Below, piece after piece: positions 11,290-21,713 of a stretch of DNA of 64,000 bases. The translations under genes were made by a program, and so were the position numbers. The notes beneath the pieces are model-generated. The model did not search any database. It was not told where the DNA came from and saw only the letters and a program-made list of their open reading frames with translations. Origin of the DNA: Carallia brachiata (Eukaryota; Streptophyta; Magnoliopsida; Malpighiales; Rhizophoraceae); NCBI GenBank assembly GCA_021464245.1, contig JADCRB010000028.1:5175844-5239843 (forward strand), written 5' to 3'. The first letter of the stretch is position 1. Each line of letters begins with the position of its first letter.

Positions 11290-13744
11290 ATAACCATGAT
11301 ATTACCTTAACAAAACCATCCCGTTTGCTCGTTTTTAGCCCTTGTACTTTTTTGTTTTATTTAGTCTTTTCTTTTTGATATCTATTTCAGTCTCTTAGTT
11401 TCAATAACCAAATATTATATAAACTACGTTTGTATCTTCATGCAAAATTGAGATACTACTATTTGTGCTCAATATTTGTTGGCTCTTACGTGGGAATAAG
11501 CAAATAAAAATAGTCCTAAACCTTTCTTATTTTTGCAATTTAGTTCTAAATATTTTATTTTTTTACAATTGAGTTCTAAACATTACTATTCTTTTTTAAT
11601 ATGGTACTGTCATGGACAAATCATTAGTCAAACTATTAAATGAAATGATCATACTTAACAAACTGGCCACTCCATCCTGCGGCCTCTTCATGCCTTATGT
11701 CCTTGAGCAAATCAATTTTTTTTGTCTATGGCAAATTTAGTCCTATACTATGGCAAGGATAAGCAGAACAACTTGACTATAACCAACAAACAATAGAACA
11801 CAAAATACATTGAACTTATTTGAACACAAAAAGATATCATCTTACAAACAAAATATTCTATATGCAAATAATATTTTATACAATACAAAGAGATTTCACA
11901 TGAATGCATACTATATTGGTAGCCCAATTATTGCATAAATATTATGAGGTTTTATAGTTTAAAGTAATTTATTATTTGCGCAATTTGAACGGTTTTGACA
12001 GTTTTTACTTCTTTTATGATTTTGTACTTTGTAAGGTGATCTAACGGAAAAGAAGTAAAGATTGATGATTGATTGGACATATTGGGAAAGCCATGAGATC
12101 GAAGATTAATATTCGGGTTAGTTCAGGTCCGATTGGCTTGAGCCTGGTCATAGTCTAATTTGGTTTGAGATTTCACTACTGTTTTCCTGATTCCAGTGGA
12201 AGTACAAGTCTATATAGACATTGGGAGTACTTTTGGAAATTCAATATTTTATATATGCAACCAAAAAGTCCTAGGAAAACTATAGAGACACGGACAGATG
12301 TGATAGAGAAGAGGAAAAGAGAATGTGGAAGAGACCGAAGTTTTCTATTGGGTTTCTATATTTTGGATATTTAAACAAAGTTTTTCTATTCTTTTTTTGT
12401 TCTTATAATTTTATCTACATATTTAACTTATGATCTTTTGGTTTTTAGCATTGATTGCTAAATTTTAAGCTAATGTTAGGGATGTAATCTAACTTGGGGG
12501 TTGGATTACTTAGTTCTCATGAATGATTATTTATTCTCTTGATTTTTATTTATATATTTGTTATAGAATATTAATTTAATTCATTTATTTTAAGTTTAAT
12601 GATTCTTTTATGATCAGCTACCGTAGAAGCAGTATTTGGATTATGTTGAAATCAGAAAATGAGACATTAACCGTGTATTAGGTAAATGAACGTGTAAATT
12701 TTGAGATTAAGAGATGAGATATTTGTATGACGTCAATTGTTTCTTTGTTGTCAATGAGCTTAACATATTTTCATATGAGTTCGGGAGAAAATTATAAGTA
12801 TGTTACGTATGGTTTAGTTGCTTGAGGGGAAACAAAAATTAGAATAATAAAAACGACGTTCAAATAATGAAATATATGAACTAACGTAGAATCTCCAGTT
12901 TTATATTTGAATTGCTAGTTTTTATTTAATTTAATCCTTTTATTTGTTTTATTTTAATTGTTTTCAAAATTAAATTTTAATTTTTAACGTTAGTTTAATT
13001 AGTTTTTGAAATCTGAATTAGATATCGTTTTTCGTAAGTTTGATACTTGAAATATTTGTCAAGATTTTTATTAGCACGATTGCCCTTTGCATTTATAGAA
13101 ATTTCTCGATCATATATCACCATAAATGTCTTTGAAGTTGTAGAAAATGTTATCCGCATGATACAATGTATATATATTTTTTTTCATGTAGTGTAAGTAT
13201 TCGAATGGCTCCTTGCATATGTGTCTAACAACATTTTAGATATTGGATATATAATCAGGAGAATCGTTCAAAAATCGTTCGATTAGATGTTTTCACGGGA
13301 GATAATGTATCAATTTATCAGTCCAAATGGCATTTTTATTGATCCTGAATCGGTGCTATGTCATTATCATCTAACGATTATTTGGTTACTTGCCAAACGT
13401 TGCTTCTATTGTTAATTTAGATTTTGAAAAACATATAGTTAAATCAAATTGATTTTAGCAAATGAAAAGAAAATTTGAGAGTAGTTCCTTTTTTTTTTTC
13501 CCCTTTTGATGCAATAGTTCTTTTTTTTTTTTAAGAAAGATAAGTAATTAGAGATATTATTTTATTTTTTAAAAAAATTGATTTGAGGGCATTTTCTTCT
13601 TTTTTTACTTTTATTTTTATATGTTAAAAAACTTTATAATTATAAAAATTTCAATACAATTAAAGAAAAATTCTAAGATTTAATAGAATTTTTAATAACT
13701 ACCAAAGATATTTAATAGAAATTGGAAAATAAGAAACTGTGTAC

Positions 13745-14583
13745 CTTATGAAATAAGTTTGTTTTGAGTATAGTTATTAAAATCGGCTCGGACACTGACC
13801 TGGTCAGACGACTGGGTTAGTGGGTCATTAGTTCAATCAGTTGGGTTATTAGTTCAACTAATGAGTAATTAATTCTTAAGAAAATGAATATATCAAATAA
13901 TATATATAATTTTTTTGTACAATTTAACACAATAACTACATTTTTACAAATTAAAACGTAGTTTATACTAATCAAAATTTTGATAAAAATTCTTTAAAAA
14001 CTATTTTATAAGGTCAATTGTAACATATTATTTGATATATGAATAATGTTAAATTATTGCATACAGAAAAATAGATTATAAAAAGTAAAAAATTATTAAA
14101 TTGTACAAAAAAAATATTGTGTAATACTGTTTATTATTATGAAAATATTATTTTTATCATTCACACAGTAAAAGGTTAAAAAAAATAAATTTTAGTGTGT
14201 AAATATTATACAAATATTATTGTTTAAATAGTAAAAAATAAAAAAAATTTATAATTTTTACTGTTTGAACATTGTTTATCATTAAAAAAATATTATTTTT
14301 ACTGTTTACACGGTAAAAAGTGAAAAAAAAAAATAATTTTTTATTATTTAAATGACTTAATTACTGTTCATGCGAACCGACTCGACTCAATACCTGGATC
14401 ACCGATCCGACCGACCAGACTGAACTGCGTTTAATAACTATGGTTTTGAGTCTCCAGCTTGGCCCGTCGCTTCCTCCTAATAATTGCATTATATTCTTTT
14501 GCATCGACAACAATTGGTTCATCGTGAGGAAACAGTGGCACTCGGGTTGGAAGCATTCCAAAAATCTGGGGACGATGAATGTG
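13745..14583 (-). pseudogene. NF-YA (CCAAT-binding factor) single-exon fragment, split by a transposon
   Basis: Minus-strand reading from 14583 (after a CAG at 14584-14586) gives MLPTRVPLFPHDEPIVVDAK, then EYNAIIRRKRRAKLETQN, a close match to the start of the NF-YA core (EPxYVNAKQYxxILRRRQxRAKLExQNKLIK). The reading stops at 14443 where a 673-bp insertion begins. Beyond it, at 13745-13769, the reading resumes as NKLI before a stop and a GT dinucleotide that fits the exon end. One codon is missing in the RRRQ region and the RKPYLHESRH DNA-contact half is absent. No other NF-YA exon is nearby, so this is a captured or translocated exon and not a gene. In a real NF-YA the segment mediates NF-YB/NF-YC contact. 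Confidence 0.75.
13770..14442. mobile_element. Mutator-like non-autonomous element with 9-bp target duplication
   Basis: The flanks are perfect 9-bp direct repeats, GTTTTGAGT at 13761-13769 and 14443-14451. The ends are inverted repeats: atagttattaaa at 13770 and its reverse complement ending at 14441. Subterminal cggctcgg...gacc and cggtc stretches are also loosely inverted. The length is 673 bp, with an AT-rich interior and no transposase. A 9-bp target duplication is typical of Mutator-like elements. It sits within the NF-YA exon fragment, whose reading continues on both sides. Confidence 0.75.
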
Positions 14584-14709
14584 CTGAAAACTCATTCCTC
14601 ATAGACTGTCAAAAACGGGTACGAAACAGTCCTATTTTTGCAGTAGCACATAGAAAGTTGCGTCGTTTTAAATTAAATACGCATTGCCATAACAAAAAAA
14701 AATATAAAA

Positions 14710-16760
14710 AAATATCCGACAATACATCTAAAAAATATAATAAAAAATCAAATGTAATAAAAAAATCTTTATTTTATTGATAAATATCCGAAAAATTATT
14801 TAAAAAGGAAGATCAATAAATAATTAAACAGAAAATAGAAAATCAAACAATTATCAATAAAAACAAATCAAAGACCTCTCTTTGAAAAAAATATTGAAAG
14901 AAAAAAGAAACGATACTAACAATTCTCAGCACGTATAAATACCTCCCACTCCCAGCAACGCAATACTCATCCTTCCAACTACTCAATTCTTTTCCTTTTT
15001 TGAAGCAAGTTTCAGTTTCACCGAAGCTATTCAAGAAAACAATGATATGACCGAAAAAAAAAAAAACAAACAAACAAACTCCAGTTGTCTGTGGAAGTAG
15101 GGACCCCTAATGAACCCCGAATTGGCTGAAGAATTATTTATACATGCGATGACAAAATTTTTCTTAAAAAAAGTTGGCATATATCTTCCCCAAATTTCCA
15201 ACTAATTTAGGACCAAGTTATGGAACAAAAAGAAAAAAAAAAAAAAAAAGAAGAGTGTACTACAATTGGACACACAAAAGCAGGTTATGTGATTTATGAT
15301 ATATACCTTATCAAAAGAGAATATGCAGTTCATAACTATGTACCCAAAAAAAAATTTGTGTAGACTATATTGGAAAAAGAATTACCTTTTGTTTATCAAT
15401 TAAGAATTCGCTTGCTTTAGTTGCTTAAGTGATGTTACTTTGGGTATTTGATACATGAGGCTATGTCATTTACTGCACAAGACCAAAGAATAAGTAATTA
15501 TAATAATTGAGAGAAAAATAACAAAAACTAAATTCTAGTTGTTGCCAAAAAAAAAAAAAAACTAAATTATAGTTGAGAGAATTATAAGTATCAAGTTTAA
15601 TGATAATTTGTTTGGATTAAAAAAGATAAAAATCTAAAATTATGAAATCTAGTTAAGAAAAAGCAAAAAAATAATAATACAAAAAAAATATTTGTGCCTT
15701 TATAATCTGAGACGAAGAACATGTATATAAGAATCTTAAATTTATTGAAATTTAAATTTTAATTCTATTAAAATATTAAAAAAATTATAATTATTGAGAA
15801 TTTATTAAATTAAAAAAATTTTAAAATTTTATAATTAAACTTTTGAAAATTCAAGTATTAGAGTGTAAACACGTGATTTAAAAAATAAAAAAGAAAGTAA
15901 ACGGTCGGCTTTGTCAACTCCGACTTTGAGATTAAAAGATTTTTTTTTATGTAATATTCACATGAGAAATAAGTTTTATAAATTGGTAATCGTTCTTCAA
16001 TTCAAAATATATTCAATAAAGTTATAAATACAAAAATATAGAGAATTTGAAAGAAAAAGAAAAATTTGAAAATCTCTTAAAAAATTTCTTTTTTTCTTAT
16101 GTATTTTTACTATATAGTATACTTTCCTAATTCTTTTTTTAGAGATATTTCAGGCATAAATTTCAAAAAATTTGTTGTATCCATTCTAAGTTTAGTTTTT
16201 GGTTTATATTCTCCGATCGCTCTAAATCTAGATTTTTTAGAATATAAATGTAAAAATATCGAAATATTATAAATTCGGTTGAGATCAAGTCTCATACGGA
16301 CCTCAATAAAATTCAGGCAGTTCATCTGAAAATAAGTTCTTTTGACTCTCGGTGAAATCAAGGCATTTTGAGTTAGATCAGATCTCTACAGTTCTTAATC
16401 GTAGTCCAAACGTTTACATCAAATCCAGTTTCAGTCTACGCAGTTCAAGACAAAATTGTAAAAATTATTTCTGTTAAGATCAAACTCGTGCAGCTCTTAA
16501 CAAAGTCATCAAGGAACACTAATCGGAGGATTTACAAAAATCGACCTACATAAAATTTTCTTTTATTTTAAATTTTTATTTATAATCTATAGTTTCTATT
16601 TTTCAATCTAATAATTACAGGTTTAAAATTTACGCCTGTTATATAGAGACTGTTAGGTGAATATGTAAATATTCTAACTACTTCTATAATTATATTTTAT
16701 ATATAGATAAAAGAATTAGCCATAGTAATGAGGAGACACTTTTAAGAGTTTTTGCTTCCT
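14710..16760. other. AT-rich non-coding stretch
   Basis: Low-complexity AT-rich DNA with many A runs. No gene, RNA or element is recognised. The matching region in copy 2 is 26775-28810. Confidence 0.6.
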
Positions 16761-16761
16761 C

Positions 16762-16980
16762 TTCTTCTTGGTTTTTTTTTTTTTTTTTTTTTTTTTGTGG
16801 TGACAAGAAGGGGTAAGGAAATAAATCCTACGAGTCCAGCAAGTGTCACAAAATCATATACAACTACACAGGATTAGCGTACATGATATCCCACCACTTA
16901 ACTTGGTAGAAACTCAAATTCAATAATCTCTCGTGTGGAGACAAGCCTCTTTAGTATTTCAGCTATATAAGTGATGGTGG
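16762..16980 (-). mobile_element. tRNA-derived SINE, copy 1
   Basis: Poly(T) at 16772-16796 is the A-tail of a minus-strand SINE. The body contains a box A-like region (tagctgaaatactaaagagg) and a box B-like region (gaatttgagtttc) in minus orientation. The 3'-side target duplication acatttcttc is at 16981-16990; the other copy is deleted here but present in block X copy 2. The element interrupts a GLP promoter otherwise collinear with 6540-6640. Confidence 0.7.
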
Positions 16981-17637
16981 ACATTTCTTCATTCGTACAA
17001 CTTTTGTTGTTTCAAATCGTTCAGTTTTTATTTTTATTTCATTTTAAAATTTTTTCTAACGGTGCTTCGAATATCTCAGACAAAAGATATTCCAATATAA
17101 GAAAAACACGCAAACTACACGCGTACAATTTTGTTATAAAATTTGTCAATTAAGCATTAGGGTTTGATAAATAGTTGGTCTAATAAGCTATAAGATGGTG
17201 CCTCCATGTAAGAGAGCTTCGAGTGATTTTGTGGCTATTTTCAAATGGTCCTTTATGAAGAGTGCCACTTCCCAAAAGAGAAATCGAGAACATGTTTATT
17301 TCTTACGATCAATTATCCCTAAAGGTGATTATCGGCCATTTGGGAAAAAATTTTTCCTAGTCACATTTAACAAGAGAGATCTAACGAAATTAGCCAATGA
17401 ACCAATGAAATTTATCGGAAGAGTGAAACAATGAAATTTTTATATTCATCTTCATTGTACTTCTTAATTATGATTTGTATTTTCCATCTTCCTCGCAAAT
17501 TCTAACATAAACCAAGTCTTGGTCAATTGATTGTGGTAGTAAATATTGTCATTAAAATATTCTTGATAGACAACCGTTGCACTATCAACAAACCTTGTAC
17601 TGGAAACATTAACCCTGACTTCTTCAGTGGATCCCAC

Positions 17638-17647
17638 TATATAAATA
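17638..17647 (+). promoter_or_regulatory. TATA box of the truncated GLP at 17753
   Basis: tatataaata, about 106 bp upstream of the ATG. An identical box lies at 29704-29713 before the second copy. Confidence 0.6.
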
Positions 17648-17752
17648 GGCTTCTTCCAGTGAAATATTATCTCAGTTATCAACTAAACAACATAAGCTAC
17701 AAGCATAAAAGAGTACTTGCAAACTCTTTCTGTGTTGGCAAATTTGGTAACC

Positions 17753-18400
17753 ATGAAAGTCATTATTTCCTTGCAACTCTTTCTCTCTTGGCTTTGGCTT
17801 CTTCAGTTGCCTCTGCCTATGACCCAGTCCTCCTCAAGAATTCTTTATTGCCATCAAGGAGCCCGGCGGAGGTACGTATTGTTTCTATTTTCTTCTTATG
17901 AAGGTTTCTCGAGAAGTCCGTTTTTGTTTTTTTCAATTCGTGGAGGTTAGCGAACTTAATTAAGCTATACTATTTGAGTTTTTTTTTTTGGCGTTAATTA
18001 ACAAATAGTCCTGATGCAGTATAGAAATCTCGTGCATGATGACACTCCTTTTATCCAATTAACAAATGCCTCTGCGAGTGCAGTGTTCGTAAGCGGAAAG
18101 TTTTGCAAAGATCCAAAGTTTGTAACAGCCAACGATTTCTTCTTCCAATGGCTCAACGTGGCCGGAAACACGACTGCCAACAACATTGGCTTCATTGACG
18201 CACCGGGCTTTGTGGGTCAACTTTTGAGACTCAACACTCTGGGCGTCTACCGGGTTCGTCTTGACTTCACAATTGGTAGCCTGGACCAGCCCCACACTCA
18301 CCCCCCTGCCTCGGAGATCCTAGTAGTAATAGAGGGCACTCTCCTTGTTGGATTTGTAGCATCCTGTAAATATTTATTTCTTATTAATTGTTTTCTTTGA
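17753..18400 (+). pseudogene. Germin-like protein, frameshifted and 3'-truncated (copy 1)
   Basis: Exon 1 is 17753-17871 (119 nt) and exon 2 begins at 18084. Compared with its twin at 29819, exon 1 has lost one G after ATGAAA and one C in a CCCC run, so the signal peptide and mature start are out of frame. Exon 2 matches GLP through GTLLVGFVAS and then departs into unrelated sequence ending at a stop at 18398-18400. Box 2 and the whole C-terminal half are missing, so the third His ligand is lost. Both exon-1 defects are homopolymer losses and may be sequencing errors; the truncation is shared by both copies and is real. Confidence 0.85.
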
Positions 18401-18960
18401 GTGACAATAAAATATCTCCTTAATTGATTTACTCGGAGTATACTCAAAGAAAAGTCCCTCTAAGCAATATACCATTAATGTTGTCCGATTAATGAGAAAG
18501 AAATTTCACGACATCTATAAACGAACTGAACCACAGTTGGCATGGCTAAATTGAGGACATCTGGGACTCAAGATTTTGTGGCATGGCTTTGATAAATAAA
18601 ACCATAGGTGGGGATTTTTGGGTCTCTACACATGGAAAGGTTCCTTACATACAGTAGATTGTTTTTTGCAAAAAAGGTGGTAAAGTGGCATGCGGGGGCT
18701 AAATTGTTATTTTATTTTTTGGGTCAGGCTTATACCCTTTTTAATATATATCTGATCTGATTCTTAGGTGCTACTGGTATATTCTAGTGAGGGGCTGTCT
18801 TCTTAGCTCAGTTTTTGATCCCTAGTTTTTTGGGTAGAGTTATTGCTAGACTTGTGGCAATTATAAGAGTGTTATGTAGATTTATGGCTCGTTGGGTGTT
18901 CATTTTTGTTGATTGGATGTCATGAATAAAAATTTATTACTATTCAAAAAACAAAAAAAA
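18376..18960 (+). mobile_element. Insertion that truncates a GLP, with an A-rich end (LINE-like?)
   Basis: GLP homology stops inside exon 2 at about 18364-18376. The unrelated DNA that follows ends in caaaaaacaaaaaaaagg near 18945-18962. A poly(A)-ended, 5'-truncated non-LTR element would look like this, but no reverse transcriptase or RNase H motif is visible and no target duplication was found. The same insert is at 30447-31032. Confidence 0.3.
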
Positions 18961-20187
18961 GGAAGAAGAAGTTTATTGAATCTATGAAGGACCATGATCT
19001 CGGAAGTGGCTCACACATGATCTGCGTTTGTTTACAATAAATGATAAAGAAATCAGTTATTAGGTTAAGATGAAACTCCAATCCCTATTTCGACGAGACA
19101 ACAGCTATTTTGACAAGACAATGTTTTTGGCCTCCACTAACTCCGATATATTATCGTTTTATTATGCGATTATATTCAATTTCAAAGTCTAAAAACCTTA
19201 TATTTTATGATGATAAATTTACAAATATATCTAACAAGTAATATCAAAGCGAACCTTTTGAAACTTGAATATTTTCTTGTGTATGATAAAAACGTTCAGA
19301 CCTGATTTATGATTACATAATAACTTAAAATAAGATCTCATGTAATCATTTAAGAAATTATTGATTTCCTGTTTACGTAGGTGGCCATGAAAATTAAAAT
19401 CATTGATTTAATGTTTATGATTGTTCCTTTTGTTCATGTTATTAAATAAATAAAAGAAGGTTTTATGCGATTATGTCTTCCGTGGGAAAAACCGACGAAT
19501 TGAGGATTCCAATTCCAAAAGTTTCAGCTTGGCTTAAGTTTATTATGTATAAAGTCACGTCTAAATTTTGTGTTTGACATTATGAGAGATTTGCCCAGGT
19601 TCTCAAACGTTCTTTCTCAACCGTGTAATCAATTTGGATAATTCTGTAACTTTAACAGTCAAGCTAGTAACCAAAAGAAAAAATCAGACAAAAATGTCCA
19701 GATCTCTACCTGTTTTTTACCTACTACTTATCAAACAAAAGGTCACATACTGGAGCTTTCGTATAATGACAACATAGAGATTAAAAGCAGTCGATCGCTT
19801 TTCAATCTGCAAGTCATCTCACGCACAAAAATGAGGGCGACATATTTTAAACTTAAGAATGCTCGGTTATAAAGATATGATAATATATAAAAAATCAATC
19901 AACCCAAAATTTTAATTGATGAGTGAGACAAAAATTTCTCACATTAAATTTTAATAATAACATAAAGAAGTTATAAATGTAAGATGACCAAAAGTGAAAA
20001 AATAGAATGATTTTAAAATTCAAAGCCAATACAACAGGTACATAATTGAGCAACTTCTTTTATTGTGTTACAACCTTTTTTTTCCCTATAAGAACGGCCT
20101 ATGCCTGGTATTAGGGGAAGTCCATGTATAAACTGTTATATTGCAGAAAGTACCCACTAATTAAATTAAACTAATTAAACATCGTAC
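18961..20187. other. Flank shared with other GLP units (no gene seen)
   Basis: 19590-19700 matches 25380-25480, 37450-37550 and 44620-44720 (cluster downstream block). 19740-20130 matches the 3' flank of the minus-strand GLPs (for example 3700-4250). Nothing coding is seen. Confidence 0.55.
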
Positions 20188-20701
20188 CCCCATCAGGCTC
20201 CTTGGTGGCCACACAAAAGTCCTGAAGAGAACTAGGGTCGTAGTCAGAGGCAATGGTCATATTTACCTCTTATGTGTACTATAATTTAAGAATGTGTTTT
20301 GAGTATGGGCTTGAGGCCTAATGATGTTATTTGGTGTAGAGCCTGTTATTAAGCCCATGATGGGTGGACTTAATTAGGGTTACAGTATAAATATAATGAG
20401 GCAGGTCCCCTTTCCACACAGTTTTTAGGGTTACGTTTAGTTCTCCCCATCAGAACTTTCGTTCATTGCCGACTGTAGGAGAGGAAGATCCTGATCTCTA
20501 ACGTGCTTGCTTGAGCGTATTATTTTACAGTTCAACTTAATCATCAACATGGCTACAAGAGGTACGTGAGATCGTTATTCATATTAATATAATTATGTGG
20601 TTCTAGTATTGATATGAGATCTTAGGAAAAGAAAATATCTAACAAAATGTAGATGCCAAAGCCAAGAGAGCAAGAGCCGCAAGGAAACGAACACCCTCCA
20701 T
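20188..20701 (-). pseudogene. Germin-like protein exon 1 only, interrupted (copy 1)
   Basis: Minus-strand GLP whose ATG is at 20701-20699. Exon 1 reads as in the intact genes through the signal peptide to about 20645, is broken by a ~391-bp insert, and resumes at 20253-20188 with [22 protein letters not shown] sequence and its GT donor. Exon 2 is missing: the 5' part of the intron (20130-20187) joins straight to sequence homologous to the gene's 3' flank. No functional product is possible. The duplicate at 32258-32773 shares both lesions, so they predate the block-X duplication. Confidence 0.85.
20254..20644. mobile_element. LTR-like insert inside GLP exon 1 (copy 1)
   Basis: About 391 bp starting TGGTCATATT and ending ATATCTAACA (TG...CA ends). 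It contains a TATA-like element (tataaatata) followed by a short ATG-led segment with a good donor (atggctacaagag then gtacgtgag). This composition fits a solo LTR or small LTR-derived element. A clean 5-bp target duplication could not be assigned: the flanks are ggcaa and aaatg. Repeated at 32324-32716. Confidence 0.45.
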
Positions 20702-21066
20702 TTTGGCCAACTATATAGTGCTCTGGTAGACTTCTAACTTGTGGTTGCTTTTCAGTTGTGGGTGAGATATCTTTGATGGGAAACAAGAAGAGTACTTATA
20801 GACGAAAAACATTGAACTAGTCAATGCTATTGCCATTAAATTTGTGCATTTTTGCAAGTTTTTCAATGGTTATCTGTATTATACATTTTCTTAAGCAAAC
20901 AATCGATTGACCAAGACTTGGTTTGAGCTAGGATTTGCAATAATGATCAATGACGTTATATATGCAATTAAGGAAGATGTCTTATACTTCTGTTTTGCAG
21001 ATCTCATCCTATTTCTTGGTAGTTTACAGGTTTTTTCTTTTCAAAAAAAAAAAAATGCAACTTTAA
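20702..21066. promoter_or_regulatory. Promoter remnant of the broken minus-strand GLP
   Basis: Collinear with 5310-5665 up to an A-run and caactttaa near 21055-21066, where homology to other GLP promoters ends and the U-box fragment region begins. This marks a rearrangement breakpoint. Confidence 0.6.
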
Positions 21067-21144
21067 TGAAATTAGCCAGAGGGAAATAAAACCCAAATGC
21101 CAAAAAAAAAAAAAAAAATGAAGGCAAAAGGTATAATCTTTAAC

Positions 21145-21435
21145 CTGCCCAGTAGACAAGATAACAGGATCATTCATGAGCTTTCTGGAAATGGGGCACT
21201 TGAATTCTTCAGGGATAACCATGCCACCATTCACCACCATTAAAGAACAAGGTGGCTTCTTCAACTTCAATTCCTTCAACTCATTTAGAATCATTGTTTT
21301 CTCCTCAACCACCTCCACACTGCAATCATCGCCATCAAGAATTGCCTGCACAACCCTCTGCAGTTCTTTCTTCGACTCCATAACTCCCTTGGCTGCTGGG
21401 CATGGAACTTTCTCAAGAATCTGACTTTTGGCCAT
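21145..21435 (-). pseudogene. U-box E3 ubiquitin ligase, orphan first exon (copy 1)
   Basis: ATG at 21435 (MAKSQILEKV), a 97-codon phase-0 exon ending ...STGQ at 21145 and followed by GT. The C-terminal part (PEEFKCPISRKLMNDPV) is the start of a U-box, the E2-recruiting fold of plant PUB E3 ligases of the ARM-repeat type. In that family an intron commonly follows this point. The remaining U-box and ARM repeats are not found downstream on the minus strand, where the broken GLP lies. An in-frame upstream Met at 21465 is possible but less likely. The exon has its own promoter-like region. Best read as a truncated or captured gene. Confidence 0.8.
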
Positions 21436-21599
21436 CGTACTAAAACCAAATACAGAAAGAAACACAGGAAACAGAAAAGATGATAAGAATTATGATCAAC
21501 TTTGGTTTTCTGGGAACTGGAAGAAAGGCCTGTGCTTTGCCTGATTAAACATCAGATTCTTTTCTTTCTTGAAATTTTTGTCTGTTTCTCTTATTGGGT

Positions 21600-21713
21600 C
21601 TCTCTCTCCCCCACTCTCTCTCTCTCTCTCTGCAGCACAGCAAGGTTGAAAATTAGAGGATTTTGTAATTATGAAAGGAAAAAAGTTGGATTCCACTTGC
21701 AAATTTATATAGT
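21600..21713 (-). promoter_or_regulatory. 5' leader and TATA of the U-box fragment
   Basis: A GA-rich (CT on plus) microsatellite at about 21600-21632 lies in the predicted 5' leader. A minus-strand TATATAAATT lies at 21703-21712, ~270 bp from the ATG. So the fragment kept its promoter, leader and first exon. The same features precede the second copy at about 33680-33790. Confidence 0.55.

Larger units (their letters stand above)
8470..13744. other. Downstream flank of the GLP at 7457, with scattered insertions
   Basis: No protein gene is seen. 8470-10490 and 11310-11930 are collinear with 50270-52800 downstream of the GLP at 49265. Relative to that copy this flank has extra material near 10500-11310 and about 11930-13080, the latter ~1.1 kb, AT-rich and unrecognised. 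The parts at 11666-11930 and 13080-13400 resemble the centre of the divergent GLP promoter region (5815-6400), so this is the remnant of a further unit whose GLP is gone. Confidence 0.55.

Noticed and set aside
14843..17434. Several 60-85-codon ORFs shared by the two 11-kb blocks
   Set aside because: They vary in length and frame between copies, are AT-driven, and have no recognisable domain.
20254..20644. ATGGCTACAAGAG followed by GTACGTGAG read as exon 1 of a novel gene
   Set aside because: Only four codons precede the donor and no matching downstream exon is seen; an LTR-type leader is the simpler reading.
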